Positions 13,352 through 26,091 of a stretch of 64,000 bases of DNA are shown one piece after another. The notes beneath the pieces were generated by a model. That model made no database searches, was not told where the DNA came from, and was given only the letters and a program-made list of their open reading frames with translations. Position 1 is the stretch's first letter. The number at the start of each line of letters is the position of its first letter. The position numbers and the translations under genes were made by a program. Source of the stretch: Calliopsis andreniformis (lineage: Eukaryota > Arthropoda > Insecta > Hymenoptera > Andrenidae); contig NW_027480423.1 of NCBI RefSeq assembly GCF_051401765.1, forward strand, positions 8,494,001 to 8,558,000, written 5' to 3'.

Positions 13352-14215
13352 AGAAGTCAACGCCAGAATCATAAAATACAATATAAATACAACAGATTTT
13401 CCATCGTATAAAATGTATAATTGCAACCAGTGTGAAAGTGATGGTCATTTCTGCGTTCCGGGCATCCTAGGCTTCACTCTAGGGAGTTGGTCCACCAGAT
13501 CGAATAGTCAGGGCCTCAGAAGTCTACGCCCGAGGCATAAAATACAAAATAAATAGAACAGTTTTTCCTTTGTATAAAACGAATTATTGCAACCAGTGTG
13601 AAACTTATGGTCATTTCTACGTTCCGTGCAACGTAGGCTTCACTCTAGGGCGTTGCTCGACCAGATCGATTGGGTAGGGCCTTAGAAGTCAACGCCAGAA
13701 GCTTAAAGTACAATAAAAATCCAACAGTTTTTCCATCGTATAACAGGAATAATTGCAACCAATGTGAAAGTGATGGTCTTTTCTACGCTCCGGGCAACCT
13801 AGGCTTCACTCTGGGGCGTTGCTCCACCAGATCGAAGAGTTAGGGCCTTAGAAGACAACGCCCGAAGCATAAAATACAAAATAAATAGAACAGTCTTTCC
13901 ATCGTATAAAACGAATAATTGCAGCCAGTGTGAAAGTGATGGACATTTCTACGTTTCGGGCAGCCTAGGCTTCACTCTAGGGCGTTGCTCCACCAGAAGA
14001 ATAGATAGGGCCTAAGAAGTCAACGCTGGAAGCATAAAATACAAAATAAATACAACAGATTTTCCATCGTATAAAATGAATAATAGCAACCAGTGTGAAA
14101 GTTATGGTCATTTCTACGGTCCGGGCCACCTAGGCTTCACTCTAGGGCGTTGCTCCGCCAGATCGAATGGTTAGGGCCTCAGAAGGCAACGCCAGAAGCA
14201 TAAAATACAATATAA

Positions 14216-14346
14216 ATGCAACAGTTTTTCAATGGTGTAAAACGGATAATAACAACCAGTGTGAAAGTAATGATCATTTCGACGTTTCGGGCATCCCAGA
14301 CTTAACTCTGAGGCATTGCTGCAGCAGATCGAAGACTTCGGGCCTT
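14216..14346 (+). repeat. Diverged monomer segment, copy 6
   Basis: Paired with copy 5 by TTTTTCAATGG, CATCCCAGAC and CTGCAGCAG, at 995 bp spacing (6 monomers). It reads GACTTCGGGCC, which removes the usual TAG. Confidence 0.85.
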
Positions 14347-14500
14347 AGAAGTCAACGCCAGAAGCATAAAATACAAAATAAATTCAACAGTTTTTCCATC
14401 GTATAAAACGAATAATTGCAACCAGTGTGAAAGTTATAGTCATTTCTACGTTCCGAGCAACCTAGGCTTCACTCTAGGGCGTTGGTCCACCAGATCGAAT

Positions 14501-16660
14501 ATATAGGGCCTAAGAAGTCAACGCCAGAAGCATAAAATACAATACAAATACAACAGCTTTTCTATTGTATAAAACGAATAATTGCAACCCGTATGAACGT
14601 TATGGTGATTTCTACGTACCGGGCAACCTAGGCTTCACCCTAGGACGTGGCTCCACCATATCGAATAGTTAGTGCCTTAGAAGTAAACGCCCGAAGCATA
14701 AAATACAATAAAAATACAACAGCTTTTCCATCGTACAACAGGAATAATTGCAAACAGTGTGAAGATAATGGTCATTTCTACGTTCCGTGCAACCTAGGCT
14801 TCACTCTAGGGCGTTGGTCCACCAGATCGAATAGTTAGGGCCTCAGAAGTCAACGCCCGAGGCATAAAATACAATATAAGTACAACAGTTTTTCCATTGT
14901 ATAAAACGTATAATTGCAACCAGTATGAACGTTATGGTCATTTCTACGTTCCGGGCCAGCTAGGCTTCACCCTAGGACGTGGCTCCACCATATCGAATAG
15001 TTAGGGCCTAAGAAGTCAACGCCAGAAGCATAAAATGCTATATAAATACAACAGCTTTTCCACCGCATAAAATCAATAATTGCAATCAGTGTGAATGTAA
15101 TGGACATTTCTACGCTCCGGTCAACCTAGTCTTCACTCTAGGGCGTTGCTCCACCAGATCGAAGAGTTAGGGCCTTAGAAGACAACGCCCAAAGCATAAA
15201 ATACAAAATAAATAGAACAGTCTTTCCATCGTATAAAACGAATAATTCCAGCCAGTGTGAATGTTATGGTCATTTCTACGTTCCGTGCAACCTTGGCTAC
15301 AATCTAGGGCGTTGCTCCACCAGATCGAATAGTTATGGCCTAAGAAGTCAACGCCAGAAGCATAAAATACAATATAAATAGAACAGTCTTTCCTTCGTAT
15401 AAAACGCATAATTGCAGCCAGTGTGAAAGTTATGGTCATTTCTACGTTCCGTGCAACCTTGGCTTCAATCTAGGTTGTTGCTCGACCAGATCGAATGGGT
15501 AGGGCCTTAGAAGTCAACGCCAGAAGCATAAAGTACAATAAAAATCCAACAGTTTTCCATCGTATAACAGGAATAATTGCAACCAATGTGAAAGTGATGG
15601 TCATTTCTACGTTCCGGGCAACCTAGGCTTCACTCTAGGGCGTTGGTCCACCAGATCGAATAGTTATGGCCTAAGAAGTCAACGCCAGAAGCATAAAATA
15701 CAAAACAAATTCAAAAGTTTTTCCATCGTATAAAACGAATAATTGCAACCAGTGTGAAAGTTATAGTCATTTCTACGTTCCGTGCAACCTAGGCTTTACT
15801 CTAGGGCGTTGGTCCACCAGATCGAATATATAGGGCCTAAGAAGTCAACGCCAGAAGCATAAAATACAATATAAATACAACAGTTTTTCTATTGTATAAA
15901 ACGAATAATTGCAACCCGTATGAACGTTATGGTCATTTCTACGTACCGGCAACCTAGGCTTCACCCTAGGGCGTTGCTCCGCCAGATCGAATAGTTAGGG
16001 CCTCAGAAGGCAACGCCAGAAGCATAAAATACAATAAAAATACAACAGCTTTTCCACCGTATAACAGGAATAATTGCAAACAGTGTGAAGGTAATGGTCA
16101 TTTCTACGTTCCGTGTAACCTAGGCTTCACTCTAGGGCGTTGGTCCAACAGATCGAATAGTTAAGGCCTCAGAAGTCAACGCCCGAGGCATAAAATACAA
16201 AATAAATAGAACAGTTTTTCCTTTGTATAAAACGAATTATTGCAACCAGTGTGAAACGTATGGTCATTTCTACGTTCCGTGCAACCTAGGCTTCACTCTA
16301 GGGCGTTGCTCGACCAGATCGAATGGTTAGGGCCTTAGAAGTCAACGCCAGAAGCTTAAAGTACAATAAAAATCCAACAGTTTTTCCATCGTATAACAGG
16401 AATAATTGCAACCAATGTGAAAGTGATGGTCATTTCTACGTTCCGGGCAACCTAGGCTTCACTCTAGGGCGTTGGTCCACCAGAGCGAATAGTTATGGCC
16501 TAAGAAGTCAACGCCAGAAGCATAAAATACAAAACAAATTCAACAGTTTTTCCATCGTATAAAACGATTAATTGCAACCAGTGTGAAAGATATAGTCATT
16601 TCTACGTTCCGTGCAACCTAGGCTACACTCTAGGGCGTTGGTCCACCAGATCGAATAGTT
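14501..16660 (+). repeat. Mixed monomers bordering the 16.7-22 kb subfamily
   Basis: Continues the local monomer set: CAATAAAAATCCAACAG near 15540 and 16367, CAAAACAAATTCAA near 15701 and 16530, GTATGAACGTTATGG near 14592, 14924 and 15919. The last forms of this set end near 16660, where CACTAAGTATAC (16696) introduces a new tail type. No gene or foreign insertion is seen. Confidence 0.75.
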
Positions 16661-18960
16661 AGAGACTTAGAAATCAACGCCCGAAGCATAAAATACACTA
16701 AGTATACATCAGTTTTTTCCATCGTATAACAGGAGTAATTGCAACCGGTGTGAAAGTTATGGTCATTTCTACGTTCCGGGCAACCTAGGCAACACACAAG
16801 GGCGTTGCTCCAGCATATCGAATAGTTAGGGCCTTAGAAGTCTACGCACGAAGCATAAAATATAATAAAAATGCAACAGTTTTTCAATCGTATTACACGA
16901 ATAGTTGCAACCTGTGTGAAACTGATAGCCATTTCTACGTTCCGGGCAACCTAGGCTTCACTCTAGGGCGTTGCTCCACCAGATCGAAAAGCCGCGGCCG
17001 TAGAGGGCAACGCCAGAAGCATAAAATACAATATAAATACAACAGTTTTGCCATCATATAAAATGAATTATTGCAAACAGTGTGAAAGTGAATGGTCATT
17101 TCTACGTTCCGGGCAACCTAGGCTTCACACTGGGGCGTTGCTCCACTAGATCGAATAGCTACGGCCTAAGAAGTCAGCACCAGAAGCATAAAATACAATA
17201 TAAATACAACAGCTTTTCCATTGTATAACAGGAATAACTGCAACCAGTATGAAGGTACTGGTCATTTCTACCTTCCGGGCAACCTAGGCTTCACTCTAGG
17301 GCGTTACTCCACCACATCGAATAGCTACGGCCTTAGAAGTCAATGCCAGAAGCATAAAATACAATGTAAATACAACAGATTTTGCATCGTATAAAATGAA
17401 TTATTGCAAACAGTGTGAAGGTACCGGTCATTTCTACGTTCCGGGCAAACTAGGCTTGACTATAGGGCATTGCTCCACCAGATCGTACAGTTAGAGCCTT
17501 AGAAATCAACGCCCAAAGCATAAAATACACTAAGGATGCAACAGTTTTTCCATCGTATAACAGGAGTAATTGCAACCAGTGTGAAGGTGATGGTCATTTC
17601 TACATTCTGGGCAACCTGGGCTTCACTCTGGGGCGTTGCTCCACCAGATCGAATAGTTAGGGACTTACAAGTCAACGCCAGAAGCATAGAATACAATATA
17701 AATACACCAGTCTTTCAATCGTATAACAGGAATAATTGCAACCAGTGTGAAGGTAATGGTCTTTTCTACGTTCGGGGCAACCTAGGCTTCACTCTAGGGC
17801 ATTGGTCCACCAGATCGAATAGTTAGAGCCTTAGAAATCAACGCCCGAAGCATAAAATACACTAAGGATACAACAGTTTTTCCATCGTATAGCAGGAGTA
17901 ATTGCACCCGGTGTGAAAGTTATGGTCATTTCTACGTTCCGGGCAACCTAGGCTTCACTCTAGGGCGTTGCTCCACCAGATCGAAAAGCTACGGCCTTAG
18001 AAGGCAACGCCAGAAGCATAAAATGCACTAAGGATACAACAGTTTTTCCATCGTATAACAGGAGTAATTGCAACCAGTGTGAAAGTGATGGTCATTTCTA
18101 CGTTCTGGGCAACCTGGGCTTCACTCTGGGGCGGTGCTCCACCAGATCGAATAGTTAGGGACTTAGAAGTCAACGCCAGAAGCATAAAATACAATATAAA
18201 TACATCAGTCTTTCAATCGTATAACAGGAATGATTGCAACCAGTGTGAAGGTAATGGTCATTTCTACGTTCGGGGCAACCTAGGTTTCACTCTAGGGCAT
18301 TGGTCCACCAGATCGAATAGTTAGAGCCTTAGAAATCAACGCCCGAAGCATAAAATACACTAAGGATACAACAGTTTTTCCATCGTATAACAGGAGTAAT
18401 TGCAACCGGTGTGAAAGTTATGGTCATTTCTACGTTCCGGGCAACCTAGGCAACACACAAGGGCGTTGCTCCAGCATATCGAATAGTTAGGGCCTTAGAA
18501 GTCTACGCACGAAGCATAAAATATAATAAAAATGCAACAGTTTTTCAATCGTATTACACGAATAGTTGCAACCAGTGTGAAACTGATAGCCATTTCTACG
18601 TTCCGGGCAACCTAGGCTTCACTCTAGTGCGTTGCTCCACCAGATCGAAAAGCCGCGGCCGTAGAGGGCAACGCCAGAAGCATAAAAAACAATATACATA
18701 CAACAGTTTTGCAATCGTATAAAATGAATTATTGCAAACAGTGTGAAAGTGAATGGTCATTTCTACGTTCCAGGCAACCTAGGCTTCACACTGCGGCGTT
18801 GCTCCACTAGATCGAATAGCTACGGCCTAAGAAGTCAGCACCAGAAGCATAAAATACAATATAAATACAACAGCTTTTCCATTGTATAACAGGAATAACT
18901 GCAACCAGTGTGAAGGTACTGGTCATTTCTACCTTCCGGGCAACCTAGGCTTCACTCTAG

Positions 18961-19292
18961 GGCGTTGCTCCACCATATCGTACAGTTAGAGCCTTAGAAA
19001 TCAACGACCGAAGCATAAAATACACTAAGGATACAACAGTTTTTCCATCGTATAACAGGAGTAATTGCAACCAGTGTGAAAGTGATGGTCATTTCTTCGT
19101 TCTGAGCAACCTAGGCTTCACTCTGTGGCGTTGCTCCACCAGATCGAATAGTTAGGGACTTAGAAGTCAACGCCAGAAGCGTAGAATACAATATAAATAC
19201 ACCAGTCTTTCAATCGTATAACAGGAATAATTGCAACCAGTGTGAAGGTAATGGTCATTTCTACGTTCGGGGCAACCTAGGCTTCACTCTAG
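18961..19292 (+). repeat. 332-bp dimer tandem duplication, unit 1
   Basis: Two monomers, marked by CCATATCGTACAG, TCTTCGTTCTGAGC, CTGTGGCG and GCGTAGAATAC, are repeated immediately downstream at offset 332. The only difference I saw is CGACCG here against CGCCCG in unit 2. Confidence 0.9.
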
Positions 19293-19624
19293 GGCGTTGC
19301 TCCACCATATCGTACAGTTAGAGCCTTAGAAATCAACGCCCGAAGCATAAAATACACTAAGGATACAACAGTTTTTCCATCGTATAACAGGAGTAATTGC
19401 AACCAGTGTGAAAGTGATGGTCATTTCTTCGTTCTGAGCAACCTAGGCTTCACTCTGTGGCGTTGCTCCACCAGATCGAATAGTTAGGGACTTAGAAGTC
19501 AACGCCAGAAGCGTAGAATACAATATAAATACACCAGTCTTTCAATCGTATAACAGGAATAATTGCAACCAGTGTGAAGGTAATGGTCATTTCTACGTTC
19601 GGGGCAACCTAGGCTTCACTCTAG
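19293..19624 (+). repeat. 332-bp dimer tandem duplication, unit 2
   Basis: Direct repeat of the preceding dimer. Homology ends at 19627, where GGGAATTGG replaces GGGCGTTGC. Confidence 0.9.
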
Positions 19625-22100
19625 GGAATTGGTCCACCAGATCGAATAGTTAGAGCCTTAGAAATCAACGCCCGAAGCATAAAATACACTAAGGATACAA
19701 CAGTTTTTCCATCGTATAACAGGAGTAATTGCAACCGGTGTGAAAGTTATGGCCATTTCTACGTTCCGGGCAACCTAGGCAACACTCAAGGGCGTTGCTC
19801 CAGCATATCGGATAGTTAGAGCCTTAGAAGTCTACGCACGAAGCATAAAATATTATAAAAATGTAACAGTTTTTCAATCGTATAACACGAATAGTTGCAA
19901 CCAGTGTGAAACTGATAGTCATTTCTACGTTCCGGGCAACCTAGGCTTCACTCTAGGGCGTTGCGCCACCAGATCGAAAAGCCGCGGCCGTAGAGGGCAA
20001 CGCCAGAAGCATAAAATGCAATATAAATACAACAGTTTTGCCATCGTATAAAATGAATTATTGCAAACAGTGTGAAAGTGTTGGTCATTTCTGCGTTCTG
20101 GGCAACCTAGGCTTCGCTCTGTGGCGTTGCTCCACCAGATCGACCAGTTAGGGACTTAGAAGTCAACGCCAGAAGCATAAAATACAATATAAATACACCA
20201 GTCTTTCAATCCTATAACAGGAATAATTGCAACCAGTTTGAAGGTAATGGTCATTTCTACGTTCGGGGCTACCTAGGCTTCACTCTAGGGCATTGGTCCA
20301 CCAGGTCGAATAGTTAGAGCCTTAGAAATCAACGCCCGAAGCATAAAATACACTAAGGATACAACAGTTTTTCCATCGTATAACAGGAGTAACTGCAACC
20401 GGTGTGAAAGTTATGGTCATTTCTACGTTCCGGGCAACCTAGGCAACACTCAAGGGCGTGGCTCCAGCATATCGAATAGTTAGGGCCTTAGAAGTCTACG
20501 CACGACGCATAAAATATAATAGAAATGCAACAGTTTTTCAATCGTATAACACGAATAGTTGCAACCAGTGTGAAACTGATAGTCATTTCTACGTTCCGGG
20601 CAACCTAGGCTTCACTCTAGGGCGTTGCGCCACCAGATCGAAAAGCCGCGGCCGTAGAGGGCAACGCCAGAAGCATAAAATACAATATAAATACAACAGT
20701 TTTGCCATCGTATAAAATGAATTATTGCAAACAGTGTGAAAGTGATGGTCATTTCTACTTTCTGGGCAACCTAGGCTTCGCTCTATGGCGTTGTTCCACC
20801 AGATCGAACAGTTAGGGCCTAAGAAGTCAACGCAAGAAGCATAAAATACAATATAAATACAACAGCTTTTCCATTGTATAACAGGAATAACTGCAAACAG
20901 TGTGAAAGTAATTGTCATTTCTTCATTCCGTGCAACCCAGGCTCCACTCTAGCGCGTTGCTCCACCAGATCGAATAGTTAGGGCCGAAGAAGTCAACGCC
21001 AGAAGCATAAAGTACAATAAAAATTGAACTGTTTTTCCATCGTATAACAGGAGTAATTGCAACCTGTGTGAAAGAGATGGTCATTTCTACGTTCCGGGCA
21101 ACCTAGGCTTCGCTCTATGGCGTTGTTCCACCAGATCGAACAGTTAGGGCCTAAGAAGTCAACGCATGAAGCATAAAATACAATATAAATACATCAGTCT
21201 TTCAATCGTATAACAGGAGTAATTGCAACCAGTGTGAAGGTAATGGTCATTTCTACGTTCGGGGCAACCTAGGCTTCACTCTAGGGCATTGGTCCACCAG
21301 ATCGAATAGTTAGAGCCTTAGAAATCAACGCCCGAAGCATAAAATACACTAAGGATACAACAGTTTTTCCATCGTATAACAGCAGTAATTGCAACCAGTG
21401 TGAAAGTGATGGCCATTTCTACGTTCTGGGCAACCTAGGCATCACTCTGGGGCGTTGCTCCACCAGATTGAATAGTTAGGGACTTAGAAGTCAACGCCAG
21501 AAGCATAAAATACAATATAAATACAACAGTCTTTCAATCGTATAACAGGAATAATTGCAGCCAGTGTGAAAGTGATGGTCATTTCTACGTTCCGGGCAAC
21601 CTAGGTTTCACTCTGGGGCGTTGCTCCACCAGACCTAATAGCTAGGGACTTAGAAGTCAATGCCAGAAGGTTAAAATACAATATAAATACAACAGCTTTG
21701 CCATCGTATAAAATGAATAATTGCAAACAGTGTGAAAGTAATGGTCATTTCTACATTCCGTGCAACCTAGGCTCCACTCTAGGGCGTTGCTCCACCACAT
21801 CGAATGACTACGGCCTTAGAAGCCAACGTCAGAAGCATAAAATACAATATAAATACAACAGCTTTTCCAGCGTATAAATTGAATAATTGCAAACAGTGTG
21901 AAAGTAATTGTCATTTCTACATTCCGTGCAACATAGGCTCCACTCTAGGTCGTTGCTCCACCAGATCGAATAGTTAGGGCCGAACACGTCAACGACAGAA
22001 GCATAAAATACAATAAAAATTGAACTGTTTTTCCATCGTATAACAGGAGTAATTGCAACCTGTGTGAAGGGGATGGTCATTTCTACGTTCCGGGCAACCT

Positions 22101-23894
22101 AGGCTTCGCTCTATGGCGTTGTTCCTCCAGATCGATTTGTTAGGGCCTTAGAAGTCAACGCCAGAAGCATTAAATACAGTATATAGACAACAGTTTTTCC
22201 ATCGTGTAAAACGAATAATTGCATCCAATGTGAAAGTAATGGCCATTTCTACGTTCCGGGCAACCTAGGCTTCACTCTAGGGTGTTGCTCCACCAGATCG
22301 AATACCTAGGGACTTAGAAGTCAACGCCAGGGGCATAAAATACAATATAAATACAACAACTTTTCCATCGTATAAAATGAATAATTGCAAACAGTGTGAA
22401 AGTAATGGTCATTTCTACATTCCGTGCAACCTAGGCTCCACTCTAGGGCGTTGCTCCACCACGTCGAATAACAACGGCCTTAGAAGCCAACGTCAGAAGC
22501 ATAAAATACAATATAAATACAACAGCTTTTCCGGCGTATAAATTGAATAATTGCAAACAGTGTGAAAGTAACGTTCATTTCTACGTTCCGGGCAACTTAG
22601 GCTTGACTCTAGGGCGTTGCCCCACCAGATCGAATAGTCAGGGCTTTAGAAGTCAACGCCAGAAGCATAAAATGCAATAAAAGAACAATAGTTTTTCATC
22701 GTATAACGGGAATAATTGCAAGCAGCCTGAAAGTAATGGTCACTTCTACCTTCCGTGCAACCTAGGCTCCACTCTAGGGCGTTGCTCCACCAGATCGAAT
22801 AGTTAGGGCCTTAGAAGCCAACGCACGAAGCATAAAATACAATAAAGGTACAACAGTTTTTCCATCGTATAACGGGAATAACTACAACCAGTGTGAAAGT
22901 GATGGTCATTTCTACGTTCCGGGCAACCTAGGCTTCACTCCGTTGCGTTGGTCCACCAGATCAAATAGTTAGGCCCTAAGAAGTCAACGCCAGAGGCATA
23001 AAATACAATATAAATACAACAGCCTTTCCATCGTATAAAACGAATAATAGCAACCAGTGTGGAGCTAATAGTCTTTTCTACGTTCCGGGCAACCCAGGCT
23101 ACACTCTAGGGCGGTGCCCCACCAGATCAAATAGTTAGGGCCTATGAAGTCAACGCCAGAAGCATAAAATACAATAAAAATACAACGGTTTTTCCATCGT
23201 ATAAAACGAATAATTGCATCCAGTGTGAAAGTAATGGTCTTTTCTACGTTCCGGGCAACCCAGGCTACACTCTAGGGCGGTGCTCCACCAGATCAAATAG
23301 TTAGGGCCTAAGAAGTCAACGGCAGAAGCATAAAATACAATAAAAATACAACGGTTTTTGCATCGTATAAAACGAATAATTGCAACCAGTGTGAAGGTAA
23401 TGGTCTTTTCTACGCTCCGGGCAACCTAGACTACACTCTAGGGCGGTGCTCCACCAGATAAAATAGTTAGGGCCTAAGAAGTCAACGCCAGAAGCATAAA
23501 ATACAATATAAATACAGCAACTTTTCCATCCTATAAAATGAATAATTGCAAACAGCGTGAAAGTAATGGTCATTTCTACATTCCGTGCAACCTAGGCTCC
23601 ACTCTAGGGCGTTGCTCCACCAGATCGAATAGTTAGGGCCTAAGAAGTCAACGCCAGAAGCATAAATTACAATAAAAATACAACGGTTTTTCCATCATAT
23701 AAAACGAATAATTGCAACCAGTGTGAAGGTAATGGTCTTTTCTACGTTCCGGGCAACCTAGGCTTCAGTCGAGGTCGTTGTTCCACCAGATCGAACAGTT
23801 AGGGCCTAAGAAGTCAACGCCAGAAGCATAAAATACACTAAAAATACAACAGTTTTTCCGTCGTATAACAGGAATAATTGCAACCAGTGTGAAG
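22101..23894 (+). repeat. Transition monomers leading into the 763-bp cassette region
   Basis: A mixture of monomers later reused on the right: GCAGCCTGAAAG with CTACCTTCCGTGC near 22729 (again near 31176, 34488, 39127, 44097 and 52559), CAACCCAGGCTACAC with GGGCGGTGC near 23090, and CTTCAGTCGAGG near 23761. It looks like a source pool for the later higher-order repeats. No gene is seen. Confidence 0.75.
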
Positions 23895-25043
23895 GTAATG
23901 GTCATTTCTACGTTCCGGGCAATCTAGGCTTCACTCTAGGGCGTTGCTCCACCAGATCGAATACCTACGGACTTAGAAGTCAACGCCAGAAGCATAAAAT
24001 GCAATAAAGAAACAACAGTTTATCCATCGTATGACAGGAATAACTGCAACCAGTGTGAAAGTCATGGTCATTTCTACGTTCCGGGCTACCTAGGCTTCAC
24101 TACAGGGCGTCGTTCCAGCAGATCGAATTGTTAGGCCCTAAGAAGACAACGCCAGTGGCATAAAATACAATATAAATACAACTGTTTTTCCATCGTATAA
24201 AACGAATAATTGAAACCAGTGTGAAAGTTATGGTCATTTCTACGTTCCCGTCTACCTAGGCTTCACTATAGGGCGTTGCTCCACCACATCGAATAGCTAC
24301 GGAGTTAGAAGTCAACGCCAGAAGCATAAAATACAATATAAGTACAACAACATTTCCACCGTATAAAATGAATAATTGCAAACAGTGTGAAAGTAACGTT
24401 CATTTCTACGTTCCGGGCAACTTAGGCTTGACTCTAGGGCGTTGCTCCACCAGATCGAATAGTCAGGGCTTTAGAAGTCAACGCCAGAAGCATAAAATAC
24501 AATATAAATACAACAGTTCTTCCATCGTATAAAACGAATAATTGCAACCAGTGTGAAAGTTATGGTCATTTCTACGTTCCGGGGTACCTAGGCTTCACCC
24601 TATGGCGTTGTTCCACCAGATCGAATTGTTAGGCCCTAAGAAGTCAACGCCAGGGGCATAAAATACAATATAAATACAACAGTTTTTCCATCGTATAAAA
24701 CGAATAATTGCATCCAGTGTGAAAGTGATGGCCATTTCTACGTTCCGGCAACCTAGGCTTCACTATAGGGCGTTGCTCCACCACATCGAATAGCTAAGGA
24801 GTTAGAAGTCAACGCCAGAAGCATAAAATACAATATAAGTACAACATCTTTTCCATCGTATAAAATGAATAGATGCATACAGTGTGAAAGTAATTGTCAT
24901 TTCTACGTTCCGGGCAACCTAGGCTTCACTCTATGGCGCTGTTCCACCAGATCGAATTGTTAGGCCCTAAGAAGTCAACGCCAGGGGCATAAAATACAAT
25001 GTAAATACAACAGTTTTTCCATCGTATAAAACGAATAATTGCA
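23895..25043 (+). repeat. Segment duplicated at the left window edge (right copy)
   Basis: Counterpart of 1-1149 at offset 23894. It ends at ATAATTGCA (25043), after which this copy continues with TCCAATGTGAAAG and the left copy with ACCAGTGTGAAAG. Confidence 0.9.
24002..24764 (+). repeat. 763-bp cassette, copy 2 (group I)
   Basis: Exactly the same length and the same diagnostic bases as copy 1 (GACAACGCC, AGTTCTTCC, TTAGGCCCT, GTGATGGCC). Confidence 0.9.
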
Positions 25044-25328
25044 TCCAATGTGAAAGTAATGGCCATTTCTACGTTCCGGGCAACCTAGGCTTCACTCTAG
25101 GACGTTGCTCCACCAGATCGAATAGTTAGTGCCTAAGAAGTCAACGCCAGAGGCATAAAATACAATATAAGTACAACAGTCTTTCCATCGTATAAAACGA
25201 ATAATAGCAACCAGTGTGGAGGTAATAGTCTTTTCTACGTTCCGGGCAACCCAGGATACACTCCAGGGCGGTGCCCCACCAGATCAAATAGTTAGGGCCT
25301 AAGAAGTCAACGCCAGAAGCATAAAATA

Positions 25329-26091
25329 CAATAAAGAAACAACAGTTTATCCATCGTATGACAGGAATAACTGCAACCAGTGTGAAAGTCATGGTCATTT
25401 CTACGTTCCGGGCTACCTAGGCTTCACTACAGGGCGTCGTTCCAGCAGATCGAATTGTTAGGCCCTAAGAAGAAAACGCCAGTGGCATAAAATACAATAT
25501 AAATACAACTGTTTTTCCATCGTATAAAACGAATAATTGAAACCAGTGTGAAAGTTATGGTCATTTCTACGTTCCCGTCTACCTAGGCTTCACTATAGGG
25601 CGTTGCTCCACCACATCGAATAGCTACGGAGTTAGAAGTCAACGCCAGAAGCATAAAATACAATATAAGTACAACAACATTTCCACCGTATAAAATGAAT
25701 AAATGCAAACAGTGTGAAAGTAACGTTCATTTCTACGTTCCGGGCAACTTAGGCTTGACTCTAGGGCGTTGCTCCACCAGATCGAATAGTCAGGGCTTTA
25801 GAAGTCAACGCCAGAAGCATAAAATACAATATAAATACAACAGTTCTTCCATCGTATAAAACGAATAATTGCAACCAGTGTGAAAGTTATGGTCATTTCT
25901 ACGTTCCGGGGTACCTAGGCTTCACCCTATGGCGTTGTTCCACCAGATCGAATTGTTAGGCCCTAAGAAGTCAACGCCAGGGGCATAAAATACAATATAA
26001 ATACAACAGTTTTTCCATCGTATAAAACGAATAATTGCATCCAGTGTGAAAGTAATGGCCATTTCTACGTTCCGGCAACCTAGGCTTCACT
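25329..26091 (+). repeat. 763-bp cassette, copy 3 (group II)
   Basis: Offset 1327 from copy 2. Group II has GAAAACGCC, AGTTCTTCC, TTAGGCCCT and GTAATGGCC. A private change ATAAATGCAAAC lies near 25710. Confidence 0.9.

Larger units (their letters stand above)
7701..14500 (+). repeat. Mixed section carrying the diverged TTCG-type monomer
   Basis: Ordinary monomers (CAAAATAAATAGAACAG tails, TGGGGCGTTG, CGAAGAGTTAGGG) are shuffled in short runs and interspersed with six copies of a clearly diverged monomer. Spacings between those six are 663, 663, 1825, 2322 and 995 bp, which are 4, 4, 11, 14 and 6 monomers less 1-2 bp. The order of ordinary monomers around them is partly conserved, indicating several overlapping short higher-order repeats rather than one fixed unit. 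No gene is seen. Confidence 0.78.
16661..22100 (+). repeat. Satellite subfamily with ACACTAAGGATAC tail
   Basis: Tails of the form ACACTAAGGATACAACAG, usually with CAGGAGTAATTGCAACC, are confined to about 16.7-21.4 kb. Also typical are CAACACACAAGGG or CAACACTCAAGGG with CCAGCATATCG, and AAGCCGCGGCCGTAGAGGG. The last word gives CCGCGG-bearing monomers at 16991, 18652, 19981 and 20645, spaced 1661, 1329 and 664 bp (10, 8 and 4 monomers). The block around 16.7-17.3 kb recurs at 18.3-18.9 kb. Open frames of up to 109 codons here (20589-20918, minus strand) are translated satellite. Confidence 0.85.

Noticed and set aside
16991..17000. GCCGCGGCCG as a CpG-island-like regulatory element
   Set aside because: It is a local monomer variant found four times at whole-monomer spacings. 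No gene is nearby.
20589..20918. Longest open frame, 109 codons, minus strand
   Set aside because: It spans two monomers whose stop codons are lost by CCGCGG-type changes. It repeats the same peptide words as other frames, with no independent evidence of coding.
25141..25398. Minus-strand open frames of 85 codons with hydrophobic stretches (also at 26962, 29447, 32759, 37398, 42368 and 50831)
   Set aside because: Their conservation reflects recent duplication of whole DNA blocks: the flanking non-open sequence is equally conserved. The apparent membrane-like residues come from the AT-rich half read in reverse.
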